Shown here: positions 1 to 11,649 of the stretch, one piece after another
Numbering within the stretch: position 1 is the first letter of the stretch
How the letters are laid out: the number at the start of each line of letters is the position of its first letter
NCBI GenBank assembly: GCA_032718475.1
Contig: JAUCBJ010007467.1
Location: 1 to 36,541 of the forward strand
DNA: 36,541 nucleotides
Direction: 5' to 3'
DNA from: Nemertoderma westbladi
Lineage: Eukaryota; Xenacoelomorpha; Nemertodermatida; Nemertodermatidae
Program-made: the position numbers and the translations under genes
The notes under the pieces: generated by a model
Database searches by the model: none
The model's input: only the letters and a program-made list of their open reading frames with translations
What the model was told of the DNA's origin: nothing

Positions 1-25
1 AATTGCAAAATTAAATTTAGTTACT

Positions 26-179
26 GGTGAAAAATAGCGATTTTGAAAAATAGTAGACGTTACCTGTAGACACCCCTAGCGTCTGTAAAATAAAGGTTGG
101 TGAAAAATAGCGATTTGAAAAATAGTAGAAGTTACCTGATGCTAAGTGTAGACACCCGAACACTTGTAAAATAAAGGTT
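26..179. repeat. Two-copy tandem repeat, 73-81 bp unit
   Basis: Two adjacent units begin at 26 and 99 with the shared start ggtgaaaaatagcgat, and each ends in gtaaaataaaggtt. They differ by small indels. A third unit seems to start at 180 but diverges at once. A short segment (gattggatgcagtactag) seen at 183-200 recurs near 335-352. No coding sequence is visible here. Confidence 0.7.
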
Positions 180-552
180 GGTGATTGGATGCAGTACTAG
201 CGTTGGGTGACTAATAACGCCTCTAGCGGAATATGCGGGAACTTGGGAAGTTACCATGGCAACGGTTGAAATGCTGACATCTGATTGGTTGAAATAATAA
301 CGACCACTGCTAATGGTTGAAATGGTGGCTTCTGATTGGATGCAGTACTAGAAATGGATGGTAATGATGGGCTACGGGTGACCTTGTGCGGGGAGGGGGC
401 TAGCATCCTATACTACTCCCGATCTCACCGCTTCCTCCTGCAAAGGCTGGCAATCGCCATCCTGGTCTGCAATGCGCCCCCATTATGGGGACTGTGGACC
501 CATCACTCACTAACAACAAGGGACTCTATGAGGCGGTCCATGGTTCCTAATA

Positions 553-584
553 CCCCCCCCCCCCCCGACGGAACAGACTAACAT

Positions 585-615
<31 letters not shown>
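553..615. repeat. Paired poly-C tracts
   Basis: A run of 14 C (553-566) and a run of 30 C (586-615) each follow a similar short AT-containing spacer (ctaatac, ctaacata), so the region looks like a duplicated C-tract unit. Run lengths this long are often unreliable in assemblies. Confidence 0.8.
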
Positions 616-618
<3 letters not shown>

Positions 619-659
619 TGAAACACACTAACTTACACCTCCCCACCCTAGCTTTCTTC

Positions 660-1249
660 TTGGATGAAACTGATTAGACAAAATTCCATTACTCTGAAAA
701 CTAAATTGATAACTGTATAGATGGCATAATTTCAAAATGCAAAGGCTTTTCCAAACATGCACTTGATATCCATTCCTCTAAGAGACTTCGCATTTTAAAA
801 TTTTTTTGCTTAAATTATGTTAATTAGGTAAACAATTGTCCAGTCACGCTTTCTTTTTCAGCACATTATGGTTTTATCTCACTGCACACTGCATATCATC
901 GGGGTTGGCATTTTAATTGACATAAAAATTGGAAACCAGTTAGATAAAATTATCTGCAACATAGAATGTTAAGTAATCTACCTATTCATGTTGCTTTCTC
1001 TCTGACGGGTTTATAGTTAGATTCTAAACAGTATTTACATTGTACACAGTATTATTATTTGTACTGGTACTCTAAAGTAACGCTATTAGTTTTAAATGAA
1101 ATGCAAATGTAAATTTCTATTTAATATCTTATGACGGAGATAGAGATAACTTTATATGATGTATAACATAAAGAGAATAACAGCCCGGATGATTTAACCA
1201 AATGTAACAGTATTTATATACTCATTCTGCAATGTAAAAGTACTTAGTG
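660..1249. other. AT-rich stretch without a recognisable gene
   Basis: Both strands are broken by frequent stops. I see no repeat, RNA gene or element terminus here. Confidence 0.5.
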
Positions 1250-1389
1250 GAATTTATTGTCGTATAGTTCCTACTGTAATTGTTGAATTTATTGTCGTAT
1301 AGTTCCTACTGTAATTGTTGAATTTATTGTCGTATAGTTCCTACTGTAATTGTTGAATTTATTGTCGTATAGTTCCTACTGTAATTGTT
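1250..1389. repeat. 35-bp tandem repeat, four copies
   Basis: Four identical 35-bp units start at 1250, 1285, 1320 and 1355 and contain gtcgtatagttcctactg. A fifth, degenerate unit begins at 1390. Identity between copies points to recent expansion or active homogenisation. No ORF depends on it. Confidence 0.9.
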
Positions 1390-1548
1390 GAAATTATTGT
1401 TGTAAATCGGTCAGTGTAGTTAGTACTAATCATCCAAATACTAAAGTATTAAAAACCCTCATCAACTTTTCTAAGCCAATTTCTTAAAGGAAATGAAATC
1501 TTTATTGTTCCTACTACTAGGATCGGCATGCTGCATTGCAGCTGCATT

Positions 1549-1752
1549 TTAAGAATGCTGTGCCGGCTTGTCGACAAAATTGTACCGCCACAACTCCCTA
1601 TCACCCATGACATTTGCTAGATCATCCGCATCTTCAAGGCCAGTGTCCTTTAAGATGCGTCTCAAGAAAGTCATGGGCTGTCCACCATGCTTATTCACTC
1701 CATGAGGCTGCCAAAGTACAAGATTATGCACTGGCTGGTCCTCACGGCGAAA
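1549..1752 (-). pseudogene. C-terminal fragment of a non-LTR retrotransposon reverse transcriptase
   Basis: The minus-strand reading frame is open for about 67 codons. It has the pattern seen at the extreme C-terminus of RTE/craniofacial-like non-LTR reverse transcriptases: LWQPHG, then a glycine/basic stretch, TFLRRILKDTG, then DLANVMGDRELWR. An in-frame TGA lies just upstream, and nothing of the catalytic RT core is present, so it is a 5'-truncated remnant. The family call rests on remembered motif spacing, not on a search. Confidence 0.5.
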
Positions 1753-1759
1753 TCAATGT

Positions 1760-3130
1760 CCTGCAAAGCGTTATTGTTCCAGTAAGCATTCAAATCGTTA
1801 TAAGCATTACCCAAGGGCTTAAAACTGGATAATTATTTTAATTTATTATATTATAAATTAATTTACTTAATTAAGTAAATAAACAATTATTTAACTGTTT
1901 ATTTTTAAAAGAATATTGGTATTTGTTGATAAACATGGAGTAATCATAATCAGTATTTTATATATTATAAATCATATATATTATATTATAAATATATTAA
2001 TATTAATATTAACCCATATATTTATAATCTCTGAGGCAAAAGGTTCGGTGCATATAGATGCATTCTAAGGGAGCCAGGTTTTCACTAAAAAGCCCTCTGG
2101 TCGTTAAAGGAAATTTAATATTATTTTATAAACATTTGACATCATTTTGAATAGTCCAAGGAACATTTGTGTAGTAGTTCCGTTTTTTACTTTTTTGAAA
2201 AGACACGTTCGCACATTTATTTATTGCAAGTACATTCTGGCATTAGTGCTCAACATGTAACATTGCACTATGTCTCAAAAGTATCAAAAGTACTGCTTAT
2301 CTGCATTTACATTTGCCTAAAATATTTAAAAATATATCAACAAATGTTATCATTTATAATTTGTTCCATTAATTAATGACCAAAGTGACTTAAAAAGCCC
2401 CCAAATTGACTTTATGCGGCTTATTCACAACAAGTGTGGTTTCTTTTAGGCTTGTATTCATTGGATATAGGGTGATTTATTTGAATTCGAGGTTAATAAG
2501 ATTATAAAATTAAGCCAGATGGTTAAGTTTCTACTATTTAATGCTTAACGACCAAATGGCCTTAAAAGCCAAGCTATATCCCGGCTGCGTATTCCCATTC
2601 CTCACTACTAGGAACACATGGGATTGGTTAATTAACTATTATTTGATTGGACGTTGAAATCATGTAAGGAATTGAGAGAGGGGTCGAACTAGTGTAAGGA
2701 TTTTATACTCAGTTGGCAGGTAGAAAATTTTCCAAACGCTGTTGTAAGGAAAGGAGAAAGTGGGAAGTGAAATCATGTAAGGGTTAACTGCATATTAAAC
2801 GGTTCATTGTTAGGTAACAGTAAAAATATATACAAATAGCTGTATACATATATTTAGAGTGGAAATAATGTTGTATAAGGAATCGGTTTACACACCATTT
2901 ACTCCTTGACTTTCCCGATCGAATAGATTGTAATAATAAAGTAGTTTTACTGGTAGTATTTAATATTAAAATTCATTGATTTTAAATTTATATTTAAAAG
3001 CATTTCACAATATGTAAACATAAAAGCTCAAATGAAATAAACTCATAATTTTTGCAATGTCTTTAGCATTTGTTGGATTTGCATTTATGTTTATCGACAG
3101 GTTTCTAGATCGTTTTTTAGTGCGTCAAGT
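1760..3130. other. AT-rich stretch, no gene seen
   Basis: It contains AT-rich palindromic sequence around 1955-2016 and a short segment (gaaatcatgtaagg) seen twice, near 2654 and 2768. There are no ORFs with recognisable motifs. An ATG at 3057 opens a frame that runs into the minisatellite at 3131 and is probably fortuitous. Confidence 0.5.
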
Positions 3131-3380
3131 CTTATCAGTACCGCAGGTTGGTTATCAGTACCGCAGGTTGGTTATCAGTACCGCAGGTTGGTTATCAGTA
3201 CCGCAGGTTGGTTATCAGTACCGCAGGTTGGTTATCAGTACCGCAGGTTGGTTATCAGTACCGCAGGTTGGTTATCAGTACCGCAGGTTGGTTATCAGTA
3301 CCGCAGGTTGGTTATCAGTACCGCAGGTTGGTTATCAGTACCGCAGGTTGGTTATCAGTACCGCAGGTTGGTTATCAGTA
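3131..3380. repeat. Perfect 20-bp minisatellite, 12.5 copies
   Basis: The unit ggttatcagtaccgcaggtt repeats without a visible mismatch, except one base at the left edge. The unit lacks stop codons in all three forward frames. Because 20 is not a multiple of three, each frame cycles through the same 20-residue repeat, giving overlapping forward ORFs (3057-3389, 3148-3381, 3188-3430). These are best explained as by-products of the repeat, not as genes. Confidence 0.95.
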
Positions 3381-5156
3381 AACATCTGAGACAAACCGAA
3401 CGCTCCTCTTACTATCAAATCATTTCTTAACTACCCCACCATAAGTCAGGTTCCCATTGTATTACTGAGGTTGCGTAAGCACAAACTTCTAAAGTCTCTT
3501 GCCCGCAAGGGTGCGAAATTGTAGGCCCTACAGAATTTAATCGGATTTGAACCAACGCCTTCGGTGCTACAGTATTTCGAAAGCAGTTGTGGTGCGCTCC
3601 ACCCTTTATTCATAACGTCATAAAGACACAGATAACGATTAGTATCAGTAAAAAAATACCTCGACTACAGTGAAAATATTGTTCACTGTCTTTATGCTCT
3701 AAATAATTGTTTACATTATTGTGTGCAAAGTAGCACTTTGCAGCGTTATAATCCGAGTTTATTTATGTACCGAGCGAGCGTAGCGAGGGAGGTATACATA
3801 AATAAACAAGGGTCTTTTTTTTGTTACATTATGTCAACTTATCAGCGTTCGGTATGTGAGAAAAGGATTTTATGGATGCATTGTATGCATGCAATGTAGA
3901 ACAATTTTATAAAAAAGTAACAAAAACTAGCTAGTTTAAATAATTTGGTGGGAGGTGTGTCCAAAACACAGTAGTACACCAGTTGCCATAATGTAACAAT
4001 AATTATTTTGTTATTATTTCAACTTATCAGCGCTCCATTGTTAACTTGTAACGCTGCTACCTCTTTGCAGTTTCACAGTCTGTACACCTTGTCCTGGAAT
4101 ATACAGCAGTGTAGGTCGAAACACTGTAATGTAATTTATTCCAAAATTGTCTATGCCGCCGTTAGTAACAGCGAGTTATTATTTAGCACTTTACACCTTT
4201 AATTTATGCTCATTGTTGTTCCTGAACAACATTCATTAAAGATATTTAAATAATAAAAAAATTAAATTTTTTGGCATTAATGTGTTCTATTGGACTGTTT
4301 TCAGTTTATCTAACCTAAAAAAAATTTTAAACCAGTAAAAATAATTGGAGCATCAAAGGGTTAATTTTCAAAAAGATTCAAAATTTAAAATATAATACAA
4401 GTTAATAAAGTTGAGAGAGTAAACTAAATAATATACAACGTATTTCGAAAAAATCCAGTGAAATTGGCGTTTACAGATTTGACGTCAATATCAAGGCCTC
4501 AATTTTTATAGTCTCTTATTGACAAGGGGCGTGGGGGCGATAAAATTAATTGAATGAGAAACGTTATTCCAGGCTGTTTGCATACTTACTAAACTAGAAA
4601 GCCAGCAAGCTGGCTGGAAGGAGCCCGGGGGAAAAATCCTAGCCAAGACTATTACAAAGAACTATGTCAGTCAGCAGTAAGTAAACTAAAATTGTCTAAA
4701 CTGCAAGGCGTGAGGCTAGCTGACTTTGTGGCTCGCCCCACATAATAAAAAATGCAACTTAGCTACCACTAACAAAAATATAATATGAAGCAAATAATTT
4801 CATTATCAAGAACGTTTACAAGATATAAGATGCGATTACAGAATATTTATAAAAAATGCCCATGATGCACAACCAGATAAATAACAACGAATAGAGCCAA
4901 ATAACAAATTTAGTTTCCTTCTATAGGTGTTACCCCGTCGTCAAGCGGAATATCTCTTCCCAGTGAATTCTATGTGAATATGTAATATAGGTACACCTTA
5001 GGCGGTAGGCCAGAGCGGGCTCCTTAAATACATGCAACTACTGTATTATAGTGTAGGTCAACTATAAAACATTTTGCAATCCACAGTGAGTATCGACTGC
5101 AATAGGACACAATACACTGCTTTGTGTAACTAAAATTCATTCTCCTGATCCACCCC
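3381..5156. other. Intergenic stretch with short palindromes, no gene seen
   Basis: It contains the inverted repeat at 3757-3807, a related pair of segments ending in caacttatcagcg near 3835 and 4019, and a perfect hairpin (gccagcaagctggc) at about 4602-4615. The phrase gcgggctcct occurs near 5013 and again near 5648, and a related ggagcccg lies near 4620, suggesting an old dispersed repeat. No coding region is supported. Confidence 0.45.
3757..3807. repeat. Short inverted repeat around a GC-rich core
   Basis: The left arm gtttatttatgta (3757-3769) is matched by the right arm tacataaataaac (3795-3807). The core has overlapping gagcgagcg/tagcgag repeats. It could form a cruciform or hairpin. 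No function is assigned. Confidence 0.7.
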
Positions 5157-5489
5157 CTAACATAGCAGAGTGAGTAACCTTATTGTAGATATACCCTTAG
5201 GAAGCACTGGGAGAGCAATCAGCTTATGGGGTAATACATTAGAAACCAACAGCTTATGTGTGAGTAAACATTGCCTTTCCTTATAGCCTACTAGTAAAAC
5301 TTGGCAACCAACACGTTTTTCTTTGACTGTGTATAACATATTAAGCCATATTTCATCATGAACACCAGCTGTTATTTTACCATTGCTTTTAATTTCGCGA
5401 CAAAACAATGTCAAAAAACTAAATATATCGAATACCACACATAGAATCGATCTGAAATTTTGTAACGCGATTATGAACCACCAAAGCAA
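5157..5489 (-). CDS. Unrecognised 110-residue minus-strand reading frame
   Basis: The N-terminal third is hydrophobic and looks like intron sequence. From about residue 34 the composition is more protein-like (VHDEIWLNML, VGCQVLLVG, LPVLPKGIST), and there are AG dinucleotides in the DNA that could serve as splice acceptors. I do not recognise the family. It lies downstream, on the same strand, of the candidate first exon at 5856-5939, but the reading phases do not join directly. It may be chance. Confidence 0.2.
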   Translation of the reverse strand: MLWWFIIALQNFRSILCVVFDIFSFLTLFCREIKSNGKITAGVHDEIWLNMLYTVKEKRVGCQVLLVGYKERQCLLTHKLLVSNVLPHKLIALPVLPKGISTIRLLTLLC

Positions 5490-5550
5490 TGTACTTGCAA
5501 AATTTCATCAAAATCGCCAGGCAGGAAGTGCCTTAACCTAGATAATTATC

Positions 5551-5584
5551 AGTCAGTATGTCAGTCAGTATGTCAGTCAGTGTA
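5551..5584. repeat. 12-bp short tandem repeat
   Basis: Nearly three copies of tcagtcagtatg. Confidence 0.8.
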
Positions 5585-5855
5585 ATGTATCCTGAGATTT
5601 TTACAGAAAGTATCCCTGAGATTCTTACAGTAAGTATCCCGCTGTTAAGCGGGCTCCTAATAATTAAATAGTAAGTACTGTAAGTATTTATTTATATTGC
5701 CATGAATTTCTCGCCTTTTTCTTATGTCATCTGCCTCGTTTTCAATTTCCAATAGCTGTGAATTAACATTAAATATGATGAGTTTTAGTGCAATATATTC
5801 GCTAGGCTATTTTATAATAATAAAATATTGAATTTTATAACGGTTTAATTATTAC

Positions 5856-5939
5856 CTTATCAATGTTTCCTGGTGTTTGAAATACGTCGAGAATCCTTTC
5901 CCCAGTGGTGTTCGTAGCTTCATCCATTACCGCGCTCAT
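5856..5939 (-). CDS. Candidate short first coding exon, unknown gene
   Basis: An ATG at 5939 (minus) opens exactly 28 codons, ending in AAG followed by GTAATAATT, a plausible phase-0 splice donor. The peptide begins MSAVMDEATNTTGERILDV and is acidic and polar, with codons of higher GC than the flanks. The frame stops a few codons into the putative intron. No family is recognised. The evidence is only coding-like composition plus the donor, so chance remains likely. Confidence 0.25.
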
Positions 5940-6010
5940 TTAATATTGTTTCAATAGAAGATAATTATATAGTATCCTTTGGTTCGCTTATAGTCAAAAT
6001 GTTCCCAAGG

Positions 6011-6110
6011 GTCAAAGCTTCCACAAAATTGTTCAAAGCTTACACAAATAGGTAAACTAATACATTTCCTGTAACTGTGGAAACTTTAAACTATTTTGTG
6101 GAAGCTTGAC
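6011..6110. mobile_element. MITE-like 100-bp palindrome
   Basis: The left half starts gtcaaagcttccacaaaa and the right half ends ttttgtggaagcttgac. The arms pair over about 35 bp with few mismatches, leaving a roughly 30-bp loop. The element is flanked on both sides by aagg (6007-6010 and 6111-6114), which could be a 4-bp target duplication. It has no coding capacity and the superfamily is not assigned. Confidence 0.5.
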
Positions 6111-6114
6111 AAGG

Positions 6115-7682
6115 AATCCTCTTGGTTACTGTAATATCCCTTTAAAAGCATAGCACTCCTCTATTCCCACATATAGAGCAGAGCTATTCCCATATAGAGA
6201 GCAGAGCCTTGGTCTCACTGTCACCACCTATAAAGTTGTGCTTTGTTCTCTTCCCTTATACTGTACAGTATAAAGCTGTGCTAAGCTATTTTAGTCTACA
6301 CCCTTTCCTTATAAATTTCATACCTTTTCTTATAAATAAAGCTATGCTTTTCTATCTTCCCTTCCCTCCCAAAAACATGCTGTGCTTTAGTTTTAGTATC
6401 TTCCTTTCTCTCCTATAAGGCAGGTATTTGGGCTTTCGTCTCTCGAATTACAAAGTAATCTAATTTACAACAATTCAACTCTTATTTAATTTTTTAGTTT
6501 ATATAGATAAAGGATAAAGTTCACTTATGAACGAACACATTAGCCAATAGGACGTGAGATTCTTGCGAACTTCATTATGTAAGTTATTACCCTACCATTT
6601 ATCAACCAATGGATATTTTCCATACTTTTCATTCAAAGGGGAGATGAGTGTGAATCAACGTTTTCAGGGAGTAAACCACCACTCTGCTCAAACACACACC
6701 CCCCCCCCCCCCCCACACACCCCACACTTTACACTAAAGAAAATGAGTATGACTAAGCCTAAACTAATTATGAAAATAATTAAATTGTCATTCTATTCTG
6801 TATAGCTCCATTTTCAGACTATTTTCCCACTTCCACTTTTGGAGTTCCGTTTCCCAATTCTATTATCTGACCTATATTATCTCCATATGCTGTCTTCCAA
6901 TTATCTATGCTCATTATTTTTCTTTACAGTGGATTATTTTTGTCGAAACAAAGCTCCATAGGAATGGGATTGGAGAGGTATGAAAGCTCTAGTCCTAATA
7001 CGTCCAAAAATAATATATGTGGCTGGCCACGAGAAAAGGGACCTTATGTCACCGGAGGTCGATTTTGAGTTATTAGGCCTATGAGATGCAGAATTTTCCA
7101 GAGATTTTAACAAAAAAAAACGGTGTCTCAATATCTATTTCTAAAAAAAAGTTATAGCGATTTATGTGAAGGTGAATCGGGTAGCAAAAAAATTTTATTA
7201 ATAGCGGTTATAATAAGCGATTATTAAAAAAAAAATGGAAAATATTAATAATATCATAGCAATTCTTACTATATAGTTTGGCAGCTCAATGTTATTCGGC
7301 TTTTTATACAACTTTTAACACTTTGAAACTATTAATATTGTTCATGAACTATTTAAAAAAAATTTTGCAAAATTTTCAAAAAAACATGTAACCAAAAAAT
7401 TTTTTTTTTAATTTAAAATTTTTTTAAAAAGATAAATTTTTTAAACAAAATTTAAAATTATTTGTATTTTGAATTCTTTATTGGGATTACAAAATTTAAG
7501 AACTAACGAAGATAAATTAAGAAAATGACAGCCATATTGCATTTAAAAAATAACTGTAGGCCTACAGTACCTACATATTACAGTAGTACAATTACAATTT
7601 ATTAGTCCTAAATTCAGACATGAAAACCCTAAGACAGTGTTATATACAACACTGCAACATCTTATATGGCTTCCTGTAATTA
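6115..7682. other. AT-rich stretch, no gene seen
   Basis: It includes pyrimidine-rich sequence (about 6130-6420), a run of 16 C at 6699-6714 flanked by CA repeats, and long A/T homopolymers at 7100-7450. I see no gene or element terminus. Confidence 0.5.
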
Positions 7683-8328
7683 TAGATAGATAGATAGATT
7701 TATTTATACATTATGTAAAAACAATAACAAATACACCAAACAATGTACCGGTATAAAGGTATTGTCCAACATAACATATAGGATTACCCCTAAAGCTTTG
7801 CAGCTTATTTCCAAGGGGGTCCTTTATGTTACTTGGTTACAAATACAATATTACACTACGCTAACCTAAAACCAATATAAACGTAATTACACTATGTACA
7901 TGTACAACTTTACCGAGAGCATGACAATGTCCGACTCAACGATAAAGATGTAATGTACAGAACAATTTATTATAAAACGTAATTACAGTATAAATAGTAA
8001 ATAATTAATAAACTAATAACTTACTGTAGGACTATTGTACCTATTTTTACATTGCACACGGAGATGAGATTTAACTGCAGATTTAAAAGAATGTTGATTA
8101 TTTAGGTTTTTAATTTCATTAGGCAGAGCGTTCCAATTTTTTATGCCGTTAAAAAAGAAAGTATCAGATTCAAAGGATTTACAATTCGGGAGGTAGAAGT
8201 TTGAAGCACTAGCTTTGGTACTGTAAGAGTGTGTATCGCGTACTCTGTTGAATTTTTGTTTTAGGTAATTGGGACATTTACCATTGTACACTTTATGCAC
8301 ATGGTTAAGGCGTAGCTGCTTAACTCTA
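7683..8328 (-). mobile_element. 3' part of CR1-like element C (split by element A)
   Basis: Read on minus, this holds the C-terminal end of a reverse transcriptase ORF (8328 to 8013), a 3' untranslated region, and a terminal simple repeat (CTAT)n, written as gata repeats at 7683-7700. A 146-bp piece of the same 3' untranslated region (7760-7905) recurs inside the hAT element at 14213-14358. The remainder of this element is at 17062-18950, on the far side of element A. Confidence 0.75.
8013..8328 (-). pseudogene. Reverse transcriptase C-terminal domain of element C
   Basis: About 105 residues starting RVKQLRLNHVHKVYNGKCP show the conserved tail of CR1/L2-type reverse transcriptases: NYL..KF.RVRDTHS, FY.P, and WNALPNEIK near the end. 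The frame continues leftward from this into element A's (AATC)n tail (apparent residues INQSINS), which is not part of the original protein. Joining the frame across element A to the fragment at 17062 restores LNLD next to RVKQL, as expected for one ancestral ORF. Confidence 0.75.
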
Positions 8329-8330
8329 CT

Positions 8331-8353
8331 ATTGATTGATTGATTGATTGATT
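8331..8353. repeat. (GATT)n microsatellite, 3' tail of element A
   Basis: About five attg/gatt units. Read on minus this is (AATC)n at the 3' terminus of element A, the same tail as element B at 22091-22123. Short terminal simple repeats of this sort are typical of CR1/L2-type elements. Confidence 0.8.
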
Positions 8354-8635
8354 TTTTTTTACACTGGTGGTAGAGCTGGCTAAAAACGAACTGCACCGAA
8401 CATAATTACTAACTGTAAGGGGACATGTCGTAAAATGTTAAGTAAATTACATAATAGTTATTTGAGTGTGTAAAGTAAAAACATTCGATTATAAAAAAAT
8501 TGTGAATTAAAACCAAGTGTAAGGATAGCCTCATGAGGTATTAAACCTCGTTTCCATGAGGGTCCTATAAATAAAATAGTGGATAATATTAATGTTAAAA
8601 AGTTAAGAGGGGGGCTCAGCCTCGAACAGGTGTTT

Positions 8636-11600
8636 TCAGATATCGGTTTCTGACAGAGTTGTTAATAAGTGTTTTTTCAGTTGGTGTTTGAAGGCATCAA
8701 GGGAGGGCGCATTCACTATGGTCTGGGGTAGGCGATTCCAATGGAGTGGTCCCTTGTAGCTGAACGCGTGCTGCCCGTAGATAGTAGACCTCTGTGGAAT
8801 GATTTGTTGTTGGTTGTGAGAGCGTGCGCTGCGTCTCCCAGGAGCCGGTGTAATCATGTCGGAGAGGTATTCTGGCGCCGTACCATGTGCGATCCTGTAC
8901 ATGTGTGTCAGCGTGACAGCCTCGACACGCTGGGGTAATGGTAGCCAGTTGATTGCCTTGTAGTAAAGGAGGCCAATGTGTTCTCTGGCACCTAGTTTTA
9001 GGCAAAAACGAATACATTTCCGTACTAGGGCCTCCAGTTGGTTTTTGTACTTTAGAGTTATAGAGTTGAACCACGTGGTTGCCGCATAGTCAATGTGCGG
9101 CTGTATTAGGGTATTACAAAGGAGCCTTCTTGTGTGCTGGTCAAGTACTGCTCCGTTACGATGTAGAAACTTTAGGCGATTGTTACCTTTTTTTATTATT
9201 TTTCTCGCCATCTCTAAACCGGTCAGATGCGTGTTAATTTCGGCTCCTAGGTATTTTACTGACATGGAGTTTGTGACTGGTTTGTCATTGCAGAAAACTT
9301 TCATTTCATCTGACGCAGCGACACGCTGGTGGGATCCCAGTAAGATGCATTCAGTCTTACCATAATTAATGGTTAACTTGTTCTCTGCACACCATTCGGC
9401 AACGCGTCCCATGGTTTCGGTTAACGATTTTGATATAGCTTTAGTGTCTTCGTTGCTCATGAGTAGGGCTGTGTCATCGGCAAACGATGGGTCGACTGTA
9501 TCATCTTCTATTACCTGATGAAAATCATTTGTTTCAACAATGTAAAGGAGGGCACCCAGGACGGATCCCTCTGGGACTCCATGTTCTATACTAAGTCGAG
9601 TTGATTTGGATTTTCCGATTCGCACATATTGGGATCGGCCGGTTAAATATGATTTAAACCATTTTATTGTTGCTTCTGAGGCCCCTAATGCTCTTAGTTT
9701 CTGCAGTAAGATCGTATGGTTGACTGTTGTAAACGCTTTGCGTAGATCGATAAGGACCATCCCCGTCACTCTCCCTTTGTCTATGGCTTCCCTTATTACA
9801 TTATCTACCATTAATAAAGCTGACTCCGTTGAATAGCCGGGCCTAAAACCCGATTGCAGTCTGTATATGAGCTTCCTAGAAATTAGGTAGTACAGCAGTT
9901 GATTGTAACCAACTCGTTCCAGGATCTTCGAGAGAATGGTCAGGAGTGCTATTGCCCGGTAATTTCCTCTGTCAAGCGATGGTCCCTTCTTCTTGTACGC
10001 TGGTTGCACGCAGGCGTTTTTCCAGCCTTGTGGGAATTCCGATTTCGCAATGGAGAGATTAATAATGTGAGTTAGTGGTTTAAGTAGGACAGCCGCACTG
10101 TCTTTGATTACTGCCGCCGGAATGTCGTCAGGTCCTGTTGCCTTGCTGGCATCAATTTTGTTTAGTATAGCAGCTACATCTGACTCGGTCGCTGGTTGTA
10201 GCTCAAAGTCATTGTCTACAACGCCTAGTCGACGATAATATTGCTTAGTTGCTTCGATACCATATTTACCAGTCGTGGGTGGCAGGTCAGACATTAGTTC
10301 TGTAGCGATGTTGGTGAAGTACTGGTTAAAGCCATTGCATATTTTTGGTACATCTCTACATATGGCGCCATCTATTATAATCGCGCTAGGGGGCGCTGAG
10401 GGTGTCTGGCGTTTTGTAGGTGGTGCAATGAGTTTGAGAGCCTTCCAGAGCTTCTGGCTGTCCTTCCCTGCAGATGTCAGTTTTGTCTTTATATAGTTGT
10501 TTTTCTTGGCCCTGATTATATTCGTTGCTGAGTTGCGCAGAAGTCTGTATTCGCATTCATTGTCTGTGGATCTTATTGTGTGCAGTTTCTGGGATGCTCT
10601 GTTACGTTTAACTATTGCCTCGATAACTTCATTGTCGACCCACGGTTTGGTTCTAGACCTAACTCGAAAGGTACCATATGGTGCCAAGGAATCCAGGGTT
10701 GATGTTATCGCAGAGGTTAGTGATTCCACGGCGATATTAACATTTGTCTTTGTCTCTATCTGTGTTATTTGCTCATTACTACTGAGGGCGGAAGCAAACT
10801 TGGTCGATGTATATGACCTGTACGATCTGCATGTTATGGTCGTTGACAATTGTGTTGGCTGATGAAGACGTTTTCTGGTTGCGAACACCATATAGTGGTC
10901 ACTGATGCGTTCCTTAATGACTCCTGAGTTATTTACCATTGATGGGTTGGATACAAAGATATGGTCAATGATCGTGGATGTTGTTGCGGTAACACGTGTT
11001 GGTTCCGCTATGATCTCAGTTAGTCCATTGCAGTTGCAGAATGATATTAATTTCTTTATATTATCATGGTTTGACGTAAGATGGTCGATGTTCTTTGTTT
11101 TCAGTTTTAGATTTTTGGTATCGGCAATCGGCGTTACATCGACATTTGTATCGCCCATAATTATTACCTCGTTATAAGAAGATATGTCACCCATGATCGA
11201 CTCGATATTCACGAAAATTGCTGAGTCGGCCTCTGGTCTGTAGACCACGCCAGTAAGGATCGGCTTTGTGTTGCTCAAAAGTAATTCACCCAGCAAAATT
11301 TCTGATGGGGATTTCCTACATTCCTTAAGTTCAACAAAGGTTAGTCCTTCTTTTATGAAAAGAGCCACACCTCCACCATGCCTAGACCTGTCTCTCCTAT
11401 GAAGATGATATCCACGGATCGATATCTCATCATCTGATATTGAGTCATCTATCTTGGTCTCAGATATAGCGAGAACGTCTATTAAGGGGGATTCCAGAAT
11501 TATACGCAGTTCGCTTATTTTGGGCTTCAGACTATTAATATTGATATGGGCGAAGTGAACTCCTCTGAGGCGGAATTTTGATAGCCAGGGGTTTGCTATT

Positions 11601-11649
11601 TTGTTTGTAGCCTCTACTGCCGCATTTAACGCGGCATTATCGGGAAACT
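8636..11649 (-). CDS. ORF2 catalytic part of element A: APE-type endonuclease and reverse transcriptase
   Basis: The frame is open from the repeat array into the enzyme. The endonuclease shows HININSL, AISETKID, RHGGGVALFI, GVVYRPE, MGDTNVDV, IIDHIFV and SDHYMV, the usual series for nicking target DNA. The reverse transcriptase begins near 9990: NYRAIAL, LQSGFRPGYSTESALL, motif A LIDLRKAF, motif B GVPEGSVLG, motif C FADD, then LTINYGKTE and the C-terminal domain ending before 8636. Two deviations from the family: AFTTVNH where AFDTVNH is usual, and GVPEG where GVPQG is usual. The catalytic aspartates of motifs A and C are present. No in-frame ATG exists before the middle of the endonuclease, so this part is probably translated as an extension of upstream sequence. 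Confidence 0.85.

Noticed and set aside
3131-3380. CRISPR array
   Set aside because: The units are directly contiguous with no spacers, and the context is animal DNA.
3057-3430. Three overlapping plus-strand ORFs over the 20-bp minisatellite
   Set aside because: They exist only because the repeat unit has no stop in any frame. No conserved domain is present.
8013-8396. A single 127-residue gene at this position
   Set aside because: The N-terminal part is element A's 3' tail and (AATC)n repeat; only the part below 8329 is the element C reverse transcriptase.
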